From the NCBI GenBank assembly GCA_022829145.1, contig CM040753.1, positions 13,964,884 to 14,028,883 on the forward strand: 64,000 bases of DNA, read 5' to 3'. Within the stretch, counting starts at the first letter, position 1. Every line of letters begins with the position of its first letter. The position numbers and the translations under genes are program-made. The notes below the pieces were generated by a model. The model was given only the letters and a program-made list of their open reading frames with translations, made no database searches and was not told where the DNA came from. This stretch comes from Albula goreensis (lineage: Eukaryota; Chordata; Actinopteri; Albuliformes; Albulidae). Below are positions 36,017 to 48,857 of the stretch, in pieces.

Positions 36017-38577
36017 CACCCAAAATATAGCTTCAAATTCTGTATACCAGTGGCCACACAGGCTGTTTTTTCCCAATTTTGTGATTTTGTGTAAAAAAAA
36101 GAATCCTCTTTAGAGCCAGTTAACCTTGGACTACTTCCCTGTAGTTGTGAAGGTATTCGCACACAGCACATGTTTTAGGGCTTGGCAGGCAATGACGCCC
36201 ATTCTGGCAGAACTCACGCATACCCTGCTCCTGTCTGTGACTCCTTCCCAATTTGTTGGGAGGGCCATATGCTCCTTGGAACCACAAAGTGTATTTGATC
36301 CCTTTAATGCCCACCTTTCCTTCAGAAGCAGTAACGTAAAAAGGAGTTGGATTACATTACTGGCACCAAACCAACTCCTATATTCTCAGCACTATAAAGC
36401 TTGCCCTTCACATTTTTACCAGATGCTCCAAATTCTGAATGTCCTTTGAACAAAATGTATAAGACTTAATTTCTAGCTATAATCATTTAACCTGAATACC
36501 CTCTGGAATTCTATGGTGGTAAATTAAGCTTCAAGCATAGGGAAAATAATAAGGGTTCATTATGATTATTTATCAGTCTTTTTTAGAGTAGCTGACTTGC
36601 GTAATCTGACATGATAAAAAAAGATTCAGAGTAAATGGTCATCTGGCTCCTGATAGAGCTTACACTTTTCGTTATACATACATATCTCAAGAAGTCCAAT
36701 TTTATAAACTTGACTGATTGGGTTCCAAACACAAGAATCAGATCAAATACAATCAGAATCACACCTGGAGCTGTTCCAGAATGGCTCCTGCTTGTGTTTT
36801 CTTCTGTCACCAGTTAGCATCCTATTTGATAGCACAGGAGTCATGAGGTAGGCTTCATGCTGAATTTTACATTGAGTGCCAAAGCCAGAAGCAATGTGAT
36901 CTCAGTCTGAATACACAGAATTGGATATGCAACATTTCAACAAAAAGTGTGAAAAAAATAACAGCATATATCATTTATAGAAATTCAATCAGTCCACTGT
37001 GCCAGATATGAGTGAAAAACAGGCCTGGGAATGTTACCTTCTCTATAATGAATATCATAGTCCATGACATGACAACAGGGTTGGTTATACTTTGCTGCTT
37101 CCAAATACACTTTGATAGGTGAGCCCTTCTTTTACCATAAGCATTTCCATTGTGTCATGACCTGACGGTAATAACTCTCTCAAAGTGTAGTCCAAGTTAG
37201 GAATACATAATTACACATTGCAAATTATATATCCAATAACAGTTTTTGTTAACAATTTGTTTTGACAAATCTGATATGTTCATCAAATTTATCAAGCTGC
37301 ATATCGAAATAGTGTCATTTTCCACAAAGTAAATATTAACACCTGTGCTGTTGGAAAATTGGTGCAATTTTTTAATTAGCTTTTAATTAGTGAAATAACA
37401 TATGCATCCATCATAGGGATTTTTTTTGCTTTTGTAGTTCTAAGGGAAACTTTGTTAGTGAAAATAATCGTTAATTGGTCCCTGGATTTGCCAGATGCTT
37501 GTCATTAAATGCTGGGCCTTTACTTCCCTTCCCCATCATTTCTTTAGCTTTGAAACAGTGTTTTTTTATTTTCTGTACAAAACTGATGACTTGGAAAAAA
37601 TTATGCATGATTTAATGTGCAGATGATGCAAGTCATAAACATGTATAAAAGGTACAAGTTCATTATAACTTGAGGGTTTGTGATTTTTATCTTACTTTTA
37701 AAGGAAGACAAGCAACTGGATGTCAGTGTGAGCCTCAGTTTTGAAACACATTCCAGAAAGGGCTGATTTCACCAGTGATCTGTGGGCTGGGGGAACAGGC
37801 TCACAGGTCTGCATGTTTCTGTACTGCTCAGAATCCTCACTCGGGTTGAGTGGTGTTAACGCAAATCATCTAATAGTAGATTGTTGTGTAACAAGCAGTC
37901 TCTAACCACCAATTAGCCTTTTCATCAGAGAATGGTAATGCTCACTGATGCTGGATTTGCAACTGTCTGCTCTGAGACAGAGCAGTTGTAAGATAGTAAT
38001 TAGGAATTTGACAAGCCGTACCGACCCCATTGTCTTCAGCATTGGCAGAATGGGACTGTAGTGACCATATCATTAGGGACCAGCAAACATCCAAGAAACA
38101 GCTTTTGTCATCTGCTTTTCGCTGGAACACCAGCTGACTAAAATGCATGTTTCTTTCAATGATGTTTTACCAAGCAGTGCTCGCTAAAATTACAGCTAAT
38201 TATTTACAGTAATAAATAATTATGAAGTATGGGGGTTATGCAATAACATGGAAAGACAAAACAGAAAGCGACTCATATTTTATATCAAATAATTTTTAGA
38301 TACAATTGATATCTAGTTGATATTCATGGCCATTTAGAAAAGGCTTGTAATAAGGGCTATGTGAGTATAACCTAAGGTAACAGAACCCCTGGAAGTCAGG
38401 AATCTTGTCTGATTAGACATGTTTTACCCTTACCCCTACACCTGAATGGGTTTATTTTTGGAGAAAGCCAAAGGAAATCTTCTACCCACATTGTATGTTA
38501 CAAATTGTTTAAATGGTGGCTGATCTGTAATGGTGTGGGTGGCTACTTTGTGAGAGTCATTGGATTCTATGATTGCC

Positions 38578-38609
38578 CTGTATGGACATGTAACAGCATG
38601 TCCATACAG
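38578..38609. other. Perfect hairpin, 13-bp arms with 6-base loop
   Basis: CTGTATGGACATG (38578-38590) pairs exactly with CATGTCCATACAG (38597-38609) around the loop TAACAG. It has mixed composition, so it is less likely to be chance than the AT-rich one at 33320. No RNA family is recognised. Confidence 0.8.
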
Positions 38610-40160
38610 CTGCAAGCTCTGATGCAGCCATTGTTTCATCAATAGCTTGAATATTCAAAAATAGTGACGTCATACAGACTGCAAAAGAGATTCAAGAGTG
38701 GTTTCATAAACTCTAAAATTGATCTTTCATAGCCTTCCTGATCTCCAGAACTAAATGTCATTGTTCCTTTATGAAAGCTTATGGAATGTAGATTGCAGAC
38801 CAAATTTTCAGCTATCCCTTTGCATACTGTTAAAAACTTGTAGGACAGCATTCCAAGAATCGTCAAAGCTGTTTTGAAAGCAAAGGGTAGCAGAATTACC
38901 AGCTATTGCTTGGCGTTTCTATTATGGTATCCACCCGCTCTACATTTTGGTTTGGTTTTTTATGGGTCTATGAATGGAATACAGCAAAGATGTTGTCTCT
39001 GCTCCTGTCTTTATGCCTACGCACTGTACAGCAGCTTTAAAAAGAAAAAAAAAACAGCTGCTGTCATCGGCAATCTGTCTTCTTTATTATTTGTTTGTTT
39101 TTAACTTCTGATACACAGAGCCATCTGGCATCTTAAGAAACACAGCAGAAGGCTTCAAGACAAGTAGTCAATCTTCCCAGGCATATTGCAACAATAAAGA
39201 CATGCCACAGTGGTCATCAAAGTGTTAATTAATGAAATGTTTTATTGGAAGCTGGAGCTTGTTTCCCTGTCAGTGTTTCCATGTGGCTTTCATCAAGAGA
39301 TATTCCAAAACAAATCAGAAGCTTGAAATGAAATGACTAATTTACTACTGTAATTTTGCATTCCTTCTCAAATATTGCATTCCTTCCTGTTCATAAATGA
39401 ATTATTTTAGCTAGTAGCTCCATAGTACTGTGTCTCTGTGTGTCTGTGAGTCTGGCTAATAATTAATTAAACAAATTATATCCCTGCATGCATAGAGGCA
39501 TGAACAGGTCTGGATGCCTGCAATTATGACAAGCATGGCTACTGGAGGAGATCTCAGTGAATCTTCGACAAAGTCTTTTGATTTTCAAAAATACCGGAAA
39601 GACCTTTTGCTTCGAGTTTCCGTTTGAAGTCTTTTTTTAGTGGTTAGTCATTATATTTAGTCATCATAGGAATGACTATCCATCAAAGATCAGATGAATT
39701 ATGTAGAGGTGATTGCTGGAGAGACAAGTGGCCTGATTAGAGACCCGAAGGTTATTTTTAATTTAACCAAACCATTTTGCTTGTGCAAAATATATGTGAA
39801 TTATTTTATATGTGGGATTATACAGTCTTCTTGATATTTGAAAAGTATGAAACCTAATACTCCTCTGTGCCAGGCAACCAGTGCGATAGAGACAGACTGA
39901 CTGATGCAGTGGGCTTCAGACAGGCCTGGCACTGCTCAGTGTCTCGTTCTTCCCAGTGGGAACTCTGTTTTGGCATGGAAAGACCATCTCATTCTTCCTG
40001 AGTACATTCTCTCCAGATGGACAGAGTGCACCCCTGCAGTCCTCTCCCAACATCAGGCATAAACATAGTTCCATAACATTCAATATGTTTTAGTATCCCT
40101 AACACTTCAGCTTCTACACATAATTCTCAACACATAACATATAAATACTACATTTAAATA

Positions 40161-41075
40161 CAGATGGGTCCAAAAGTCTGAGACCACACAGATTTTTTTT
40201 TTTCCAAACCTTTTCAAGTAAACCTAGAAATAATCAGAAAGTGTTGGATTTTGAAACAAAAAAAAGAAAAGCTATCACATCGAAAATGAAGAAAAATTGT
40301 GAATGTGCACAATTTTGTGGTCAAATTTAAGCAAATGTGTGACACTGACCCTCTCAATCCCTTTGTAGAAAAGGTCAACCCCCATTGAACACTTAGCACT
40401 TAAAGGCCAAGAAAGTTTTGTGCACTTGAAGACCATGTGATAACATGTATCATCATGTTTTGCTCAAACTTGTGGAGTCCGTACCAGTTCTAGTGCACCA
40501 TGTCATTAAAGCAAAAGGGGGACATGACATTCTGGAAAGTCATGTACATTTTTTGTGTATGTGTGCACGTGTGAGTGTGAGTATAACCTTAAAAAGAAAT
40601 AATGACGATACTGATAATAATTATAATTAATAAACAGAAGAAGAGGGATATAAGAGGAAAAAGAGAATGAAAAAAGTAGTGAGTGAGAAAAAGTCAACAA
40701 ATAGTGTTTTGGAATGTGGAAGTGGATGAGTCTTGAGAGATTAAAAAAGGTGAGAAATCGTTTCCAGATGTCAGTGAAGGCTGATATATTGTTTTGAGCA
40801 GTGGACATTTTTTGGAATGAGATGTATTCTGTTAGCAAGTTGGTACAGAGGTTGATGTTTAAAGAATTCTTATTTTTCCAGTATTGAAGGATTGTTTTCT
40901 TGGCAATAGTTAGAGAAATGAGTAGGGTTTTTTTAGGGGGGGCTTGAAATTGAGTGATATCTCCAAAGAGGGAGAGTAAAGGGAATGATGAGAATTCATG
41001 AACATGTTTTAAATTGTGATAGAATCCATAATAGAAGCTCTTCCACAAGCAGTCTCAGACTTTTGGACCCCACTG
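40161..41075. mobile_element. Tc1/mariner-like MITE (copy 1), enlarged by a nested LINE fragment
   Basis: The left end is CAGATGGGTCCAAAAGTCTG preceded by TA (40159-40160). The right end, read on the other strand, is CAGTGGGGTCCAAAAGTCTG; the base pair after it is TT, a decayed TA. The outer parts (40161-40522 and about 41010-41075) match copy 2 at 43693-44197 in inverted orientation. The middle is absent from copy 2 and is an L1-type LINE fragment. No transposase frame exists, so it moved in trans. Confidence 0.85.
40525..41005 (-). mobile_element. L1-clade LINE 3' fragment nested in Tc1-like MITE
   Basis: The minus-strand open frame (about 41048-40506) reads LLSLFGDITQF, then KKTLLISLTIAKKTILQYWK, then a STAQNNISAFTDIWKRFLTF-like end. 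This is the arrangement of the ORF2 C-terminus in fish L1-clade elements (LLGD, IAKK.IL..WK, then a Trp-containing helix). Below it come a 3' UTR rich in AGAAAAAG-type words and an ACACAAAAAATG end near 40550-40530. It is 5'-truncated, as is usual for LINE insertions. Exact junctions need alignment with copy 2. Confidence 0.75.
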
Positions 41076-43692
41076 TTTCTCTACATAAAAATGAAGAACT
41101 AAGTAACACCTTAACTATCAATTTACAACTTAAGTATAAATTTCAACTAAATCTGAATTTCAAATGAAAACTGAATAAATATGGAAATAACAATTTGCAC
41201 CGTAGCACTCCAGCTCTTAGTTTCACATACAGAGAGCCCCTGCATGACCTGGGTTTGAATCCCAGCTCACACTTGTTTCTTAGCTGTTCTCCCTCTTCTG
41301 CAACCCTCTAGATTTTCCTGCTGTTTGAGAAATGAGGAGTAGAGCACACAAGGAAGGCAGGCTGTCTGCTCTCCAGAAAAAATGATAACATTGCTTCATT
41401 TTTATTAACACTTCTAAACACCATCCCACCATCATGAAAGGAAAAATTAAGTCATCGGAGATTTTAAAAAAATAGTCAGAGAGAGTGAGTTCACAAAATG
41501 TGCAAAATATGTAGTACTCATAGATTACTCATAGAGTGATCTCATTAATTGCACCAGTTATTGTAGGACTCTTCTAATGCAGGAGAGAGCCCGAGGCATG
41601 CTTTTATTTACCAAGACTGCTGTTCTTCCAGTGCAGTGACCTTGCACATAATTAAAGGGCATGGCCAAACTTCTGCTCAGGCCATTGCAAGAGTCTCACT
41701 TTGGTTTTATATCAACATCTGTATGAGAGACATGTGCCTCCAAAGAACCTTTTTCATAAAATAAGACAAAAAAAGTTAAATTTTTACATGTTATGTTACA
41801 GTTTTATTCCAAGTTTTAGCCACATGTCCTTTTGGATCAAATTTATTATCGCAGAGCAATGAAATATTTACAGTGCACAACCAATGATAAAGGCTTTCTA
41901 TCTCCCATGTAGTAAACTTACAAGTGCTAAAAATGAGTGTGCTGTGTAATAATGATGGCCTATGATACATAACTGTGTTTAGCACATTTGAAGCCTCTAG
42001 CATGTAAGCCATCAAGTTAGATTGAGCTCTGCTTAAGTACATATTGGATCCACTTTGCTGAAAAAAATCGGCCTTGCGGTGACAATAGCACACTGTGTGC
42101 TTAGGTTGAATCTGTGAAATCTTTGAAAAACGTATAGGCTAATTTAGTCAGGCCTCCTGTTTTGGCAGGTGCTCCCTTTAACATTCAAATTAATTTGGAC
42201 TCTTTCATCAAGCTCAACATTATTCTTGATTTAGTACTCAGAACTCAGTGCCACAGCAGCAAAAAAGATACACAATATCCCATGTAGCCTGAAGCTAATG
42301 CTGCACACAAGTGTTGCCCTCGATAACATTAGCTTGTGATTCTTACCCTTCCTACAGAGCCAGTGGCTAAAGTTTGTAAAACCAATTTCCATGTGAAAGC
42401 TTTTCAGCTTTTCATGTTATGGTAGGCTGGCTATTTTAATGGTCAACAGAGGTATGGAGACACATTCCAAGGGTCACAAAACAACTTGAAAAAGGAAAAA
42501 ATAATAAATGAACTCGTATAGCAGTATGTGAGAGAGAATACTTTAAACCCATGAAATGTTTAAATGTCAAATGCCTGAGTGCTAAATGGAAGCTGTGAAC
42601 AAAAGGATATGGATCACATTTTATGCAGTCACTAAAACAAAGTGATTAGTTGATGTTATGCAGTGATGTGTGTGAATTTTACCAACCTATTGGAGATTAA
42701 TATTACCAATTAATGTTGGAATATAGGCAAGGTTTTTTTGTTATTTTCTAAGGTATTCAGCTTGTTTGTCTCTTCTTTTGAATAATAGTTTTCAGTTGCT
42801 GAAGTGACTGAGAATATGAAATCATAACCCTTACATTCCTTATTAAATTAATTTCTTTAGGTATTAATAATATTAATAATATTAGCAAGCATGGAGAGTT
42901 ACAGCTCACAGTATTGAACTGGAAACATTCAAATGAAAAAACAAACAAGCAAACAAATAAAGATCCATATCACAATAACTTAGGTTGAGTTACCTGTTGA
43001 GCATCCTTTTTTATCTGGTATAATTGCACTGCAATATCCAAGAGCAAAGGAAGAGCATAAATGCCATATGAAACAATGAAAGCCTCACAAAAATGCCAAG
43101 TACACTAAAGTGTATTTAAAAATGCAGGGTGCCCCATTTAAGCTACTGGAGTAAAGATTACAGGCAGTTAAAATGGGTTTTATTGCAGAGGAATGGAGGA
43201 GTGTAAGTTGAAGGACCTCTTGACCAAAACGCTCCCTGTGAGTGGTTATGATGTCAGGCTAAAAGTCTACAAGGTTCCCCCTCAGCAAACCTCTCCCCTC
43301 TTAGACATTGTGTCACAGGACATGCCCTCACTCTCATAGTCCCTGAATGGAGAGTTTGCACCACTAGGGCAACATTTGTCAAGTTTTAATTTGAATTTTA
43401 TTGTGAACTCTTGCCTGTGATGATATAAATTTGATTGAATTTGTACATTCTGAGCAAAGGGTGGGCCTGAATATGCATAAGTGTGTGTGTTCAATGGTGT
43501 ATATTTCTTTCTCAGGATAGAGAGGGGTTTGTGTCTGATGCAGCTGATTTGTAGTGATGTTGAGCAATGGCAGATCTGTTTTGGGTCTGCCTTTAATGAC
43601 TTAATCAGTACAGTCATTTACGTGACCTGATATGTTTGATAAACTCATGAGCTACAGCTGCAGATTGTCTATGCACCCTTGGTGAAAACGTA

Positions 43693-44197
43693 CAGTGGGG
43701 TCCAAAAGTCTGAGGCCACTGGTGGAAGAGCTTCTATTTTGAATTCTTTTACAATTTAATACAATTGTTTAATTACAAATTGTATTAACAATTTGAGTGA
43801 AAGGTTGTATCTTAATGTATATGAATTTCAGGAATGTCTTAGTTTTTGATAAGTCCCCCTTTTGCTTTAATGACAGAATGCACTGAAGCTGGAATGGACT
43901 CCACAAGTTTGAGCAAAACCTGATAGAAGATGTTATCACATGGTCTTTAAGTGCACAAAACATTCTTGCCCTTTAATTGCCCCAATAAGTGTTCAATGGG
44001 GTTTGACCTTTTCTACAAAGGGATTGACAGGGTCAGAGTCACACATTTGCTTAAATTTGACACAGAAATTGTGCAGAATCTTCAATATTTCTTCTCCATA
44101 ACTTTTCTTTGTTTTAAATATTTCAAAATCCTACTGATTATTTCCAGGTTTACATGAAAAAGGTTGGGAAAAAAATGTTCAGCGTGGGACCCCACTG
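43693..44197. mobile_element. Tc1/mariner-like MITE (copy 2), 505 bp, intact ends
   Basis: The element starts CAGTGGGGTCCAAAAGTCTG and ends GTGGGACCCCACTG. It is flanked by TA at 43691-43692 and 44198-44199, the hallmark of Tc1/mariner insertion. Its interior is reverse-complementary to the outer parts of copy 1 (for example TCCACAAGTTTGAGCAAAAC and TTCAATGGGGTTTGACC versus their complements near 40380-40480). There is no transposase frame. Confidence 0.88.
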
Positions 44198-44744
44198 TAT
44201 CTACTGTACAGGAGTGAACAAGCATTAGTGTTGATAAGAATATTAGGCAAATAATTGTTTGGAACAAAAACCAGCAAACAAAAGCAGTTCACCCCTTGTC
44301 ACTGTAGCACTAACCGAGGGCCACAACAGAGAATGTGCTTATAATATGCTATTATAATTACTCATTCTCAGAATGATATCATAGATGCTGTGTAGAGCTC
44401 ATCACAGAATGATGAAATATGCACGTTTTCTATCTGTGACACAGATCTTGTCCATGCATCAGCAGTTCCTCTGTTTTAGAGGAGCAGGGTTTTTGCAGGT
44501 CAGTTTGTCTGTCCGCATGCTCAATAGTGCTAAAAGTGTAAAATAAAGCATCAATTAAAAGGAGATCTGGCATAAACTAATGTGACAATCTGCTGCCACA
44601 AACACATAAGTGACAGATCTGAGAGCTGATCGTCAGAAGGGCGGTGAGCCCTAGGATAAGGCCGAGCGGAACAACACAACGTGAGAAATGAATCACTCGG
44701 GCATCATACTGCAAAAGCCGAGCAGGGATTTTCTGTCCTGGGAA

Positions 44745-44766
44745 TGGAGGGAGGGAGGGAGGGAGA
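44745..44766. repeat. (GGGA)n microsatellite
   Basis: Five tandem GGGA/GGAG units lie on the plus strand, giving a short run with four GGG tracts and thus potential to form a G-quadruplex. Confidence 0.85.
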
Positions 44767-47700
44767 GAAAGGCCTGGCTGTCTGCTGTGAATTAGTATGT
44801 GCCACTCTATCACTAGACTAAGCTTCTCCAAGGGAGCCCTCTGCTGTCAGTACATACTACACACCTTCGCTCTGCCTCTCCTCCAGGTCTCTAATATACA
44901 CAAATATATTCTCAGCAAACCCCAGAGGTACTTCAGCACGTCCTGGAAAAGGGAAGGGAACCAAGATTTAAAAGCAGGAGTACACAGAGACTGACAGGGT
45001 CTCTGAACCAGCCCAGATATCACACTCAAAGCTGGAGGGAGGAGGCAGAAGTAGAGGTGCAGGAGGAGCAGAAGGAGGTCCAGCAAGTAGGACCTGTCTA
45101 GTGTGGATTTTATTCCCTTGTACCTTAGAATGGAAATGGTCTTATAAAATAACAAAACAGAAATGTTTTATTATTTTTAATTATTAGAAAAAGAAGAAGA
45201 AGGAGAACCACATCTGTCTGATGTTTTCCAAAATTGTTGCATAGTGCCTGCATTTTGAAAAACTTTGTTTGAATTTCACAATACGATTTTCAGACACAGA
45301 CTCCAATATAACCATGTTTTATTTGATCAAAGTGTAGCTTTGGGCAAATGATTATGCTCAGTTTAATTAATGATGAGTGGTATATGTTTAATTGTCAGGC
45401 TTGAATGATTATGAAGCATGTTTAAGTTACAGCAGGTGGATTTTAGGAAATCTAACTCAACCACATAAGCATGGCGTGTGTAATGTAATGTGTTTCAAAA
45501 TGCCCTCACTAATCTGGCACAGCCATGCTTTTGTTTATCAGATGGGATATGGGTGTGAGTGGATGCAGGGGTCACTCCTGATGAAGGCAGTGTATCGATC
45601 CCTTTCAGTCTTTGAGCTGACTTGAGCTGGTGCTCTGCTCCTTCATATCCTGTATGGATATGCCCAATCAATAAAGCCAGCTTTAAATATATATTAAGCA
45701 GAAAACTTCTCAGTTGATTGAGTAATAAATGGGCCTGTTGTCAGTACATTCGATCTTAATATTTTTCTTTGAGATACCCAATTGATGCTTTTTTTTACAT
45801 CACCTTTATTTTCCGTTGTTGAATATTTGCTCACAGTTTTGCTGTTTTACTCATGTAAAGAAACTTCTAATAAAGTTGATTATAATTAAATGAAATACAT
45901 TTAACCTGCAAAAACTCTTGTTTCATTTTCATCCTAAAAGCTTGGCTCAATAACACTTTATCATGTGTTGCTTAATTTGACACTGCAAATATTTGCCTCT
46001 CAACAAATCTGTTGAGTATGTTTTTCTCTCAAGGGTTTATTTGGTTGTTTATTTGTTTTCATTCTGGATCCCCAAACATATTATTCTGAGCTGAAATGGT
46101 AAAGCTACACTAAAGTTTGCAACCTACAATGTAATTTAATATCCAGGATGTTCATGTCATATCTGGTTAGATTGAAAACCTGAATGTTTTCAATCTATCC
46201 AGGTACTATTTTGTAGATTTTTATATTATTTATTCTTGTGTGTCCCATCCTTATAGGTGAGATCCCACCCGCTAAATATTAAGGAAGTTTGTGGTTATAT
46301 TCCCCCTCAAGACCTCCTCTGAGTGTTTCCATTCACTGTAGTTTGTTTCTGAAATAATTTTGACGTCATCAATGGATAAAATGTGAGCGCCATTAACTGT
46401 GTTTTATGATTGAAAGTAAATTTACACCTCTCAATTTTATCCATTTTAAGACTGCACTAGCAGCTCTAATGCATTTTAGAAAAGATTGTGTATATTGTTT
46501 TTGTACTTATTGTTTTTTACTTATTGTTTTTGTACATATATTGATATTCTTTGTGCTTATTTGCTGATGTTTATTGAGAATACACACCGATGGAAGCTAT
46601 TTCAGCCAATCAGCATTTAGGATTTGACTTGTCTGTTTTGGAACTGCATTTTTAGATAGTTACCAATTTGTTTCATTTAATCAACGCAATTAGTGAGAGA
46701 GTGTTTGTTCATGCACTGATTCCTACATGAACTGCACTTACCATCAGTGCTCCCACCCAACCCCCAGCCAGTTGCCTGCTGTACACTCTGGATCCACTGT
46801 ACTATAGACAGTTCCAGAAGAATGATGTGAAGTAATGAATAGAACCATTGGCTTCAGGGCAGTATATGGAGAAGAGAGATTAGCATCTATTTGATTGCTG
46901 TCAGTCCAGTCTGATTGATGACAAAAAAACATAGACAGAAGCCTTTTCTTGGACATTTCTGTTTGTAAAGTTATGGAAACCTTGGTCCAATAACAAAAAT
47001 ACCAGTGTCTTTCCGCATCGCAATAAGGATTCAGAGCGGACTAATCTCATGTGATTTCTTCAGAAAAGTGTTAAATCAGGTCTATGCAAGGATTACCTGG
47101 TGGTTTGATTTGTGACAACAAACTTCCTGGAATCCTGTTGCAATATATTTTATTTCAGGCAGTGTACCCCAGTTACAATTGCTGTTTATTGGGGATGGAT
47201 CTTCATTACAAGTTTGTATGAGGCTTTAAGTAAATCTTTCATAAAAAGTAGAGACAAGTCCTTTTTTCCCTGTTCCTTAATTAGAGCATCAAGTAAAGGA
47301 TGAGTCTGCAAATCCCCATCCCTCGGCACTCCAGCAGCCATGCACTGCTGAACACAGCTGTAAATACTGAGACAAAATCAAACCTGCCAAATCTCACTGT
47401 CGCCTGGAATTCTGAAATGAATGAGAACATTAGTGCTGATGGCACCAAAGATAATGTGTAGCCAAAGATCACTGTGGAAAAAAAAAATAAAACATAAACA
47501 TAAACAGGAGACAAAAATCCTGAAAGTGTTGAGTGACTATGATATATCTGAGAAATGTTTTTTTCTTTTTCAAACCAGTTTAACTGCACTTTCCCAATGG
47601 TACACCATATTTCTGTTAAGTAGGATATTCTCCAACCAAACTATAATTTGCACTGTCTCAAAGGAACTTCAGAATGTAAGTCACACTTGTGAGAAGTGTA

Positions 47701-48620
47701 CACAGACACTACATTTTCTACGACAGTGCACCAGGAGAGCTGATCGTCCTGGGAAAATGTGTTGAGAGAGGTCATTTGTTCTGTGGAGGAGAGAATATTT
47801 CAAAAATAGCACAATGGGAGAAGGTGGGTGCCCATAATGGGGATTCTGTCTTATTAGTTCAATTCTGAATTATTTTGATTTTATTTAAGGTAGTTACAAA
47901 CGTTACATTGTGAGTATGATGATGAGAATGCTGAGTCAAATTACATTCTAATAGACTTTAGTCCAATATAAGTCAGTCTACAGCATCTACAAAGACAGTT
48001 TCTTAAAAAAAGCTATTTGCCATGAAACGAATCATAACACATCTGCACACAAAAATCATTATATATACTGTACATAAAAAATGGTTGTGTATATTTAGAT
48101 GTACGTGTTATGATAACCAATCAAAATAATCTGTGGATAGTTGCTTTGCTTTTGCTCCAAAAACATAGAATGTCCAAAAATCAAATGTTTAACATGGTGA
48201 TCTAGGTAGTAATTGTTTTCCTCTTATTTCTTATTTGTATTTGTAATTAATTAAAATGTTAAATGACCGTGTTAATGTTGTGTTCAGTGCTGTTGAAATT
48301 GTTTTCATCACACTCCCTTTTTAGTTGCCTCTTTTATTCCTGGTGCATAATTCTTCCATCTTTCCACTGGAGTGAATGTCCTGAAATGAGGCCATAGATT
48401 AGAAATCACTGGCCTCCTCTGTCTGGATGCATCACAGGGGCCTGATGTATGCTCCTGCAGTATTATTACTCACTCTGCTCAAATCAATGCTCTAATCTTT
48501 TCCCTCTGTGATTGATTTCCCAGCTGCAGATCTTACATTGTAAGTGATTTAATAAATAGCAGAATCGTGCCATTAAAAATCTTGCAGTGTAATGTGAAAA
48601 AGGAATGGCAGATGACATAC

Positions 48621-48857
48621 TGATGTAAGAGTGCTAGCCCTAGGCCTAGCAGAGCTGGACAGGCTCACTGATGTACTGGTGTAATAGTGCTAGCCCTGGT
48701 ATAAGAGAGTTAGTCTTGGTGTGTAAGCACAAGCCCTGGCATAAAAGCACGAGCCCTGGTGTAGGAGTATTAGCCCTGACATATGAGTGTAGCACTGGTG
48801 TTAGAGTGCTAACCCTGGTGTAGGAGCACTAACCCTGGTGTGGGAGGGCTAGTCCTG
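48621..48857. repeat. 20-bp minisatellite, about 11-12 copies
   Basis: The unit is GTGTAGGAGCACTAACCCTG with variants such as GTGTAATAGTGCTAGCCCTG and GCATAAAAGCACGAGCCCTG. The right half is regular at 20 bp, and the left half has an insertion around 48641-48670. Confidence 0.88.

Noticed and set aside
36126-36449. 107-codon frame suspected to be a Gypsy integrase piece
   Set aside because: I looked for the zinc-binding HHCC and DDE landmarks and found none on either strand.
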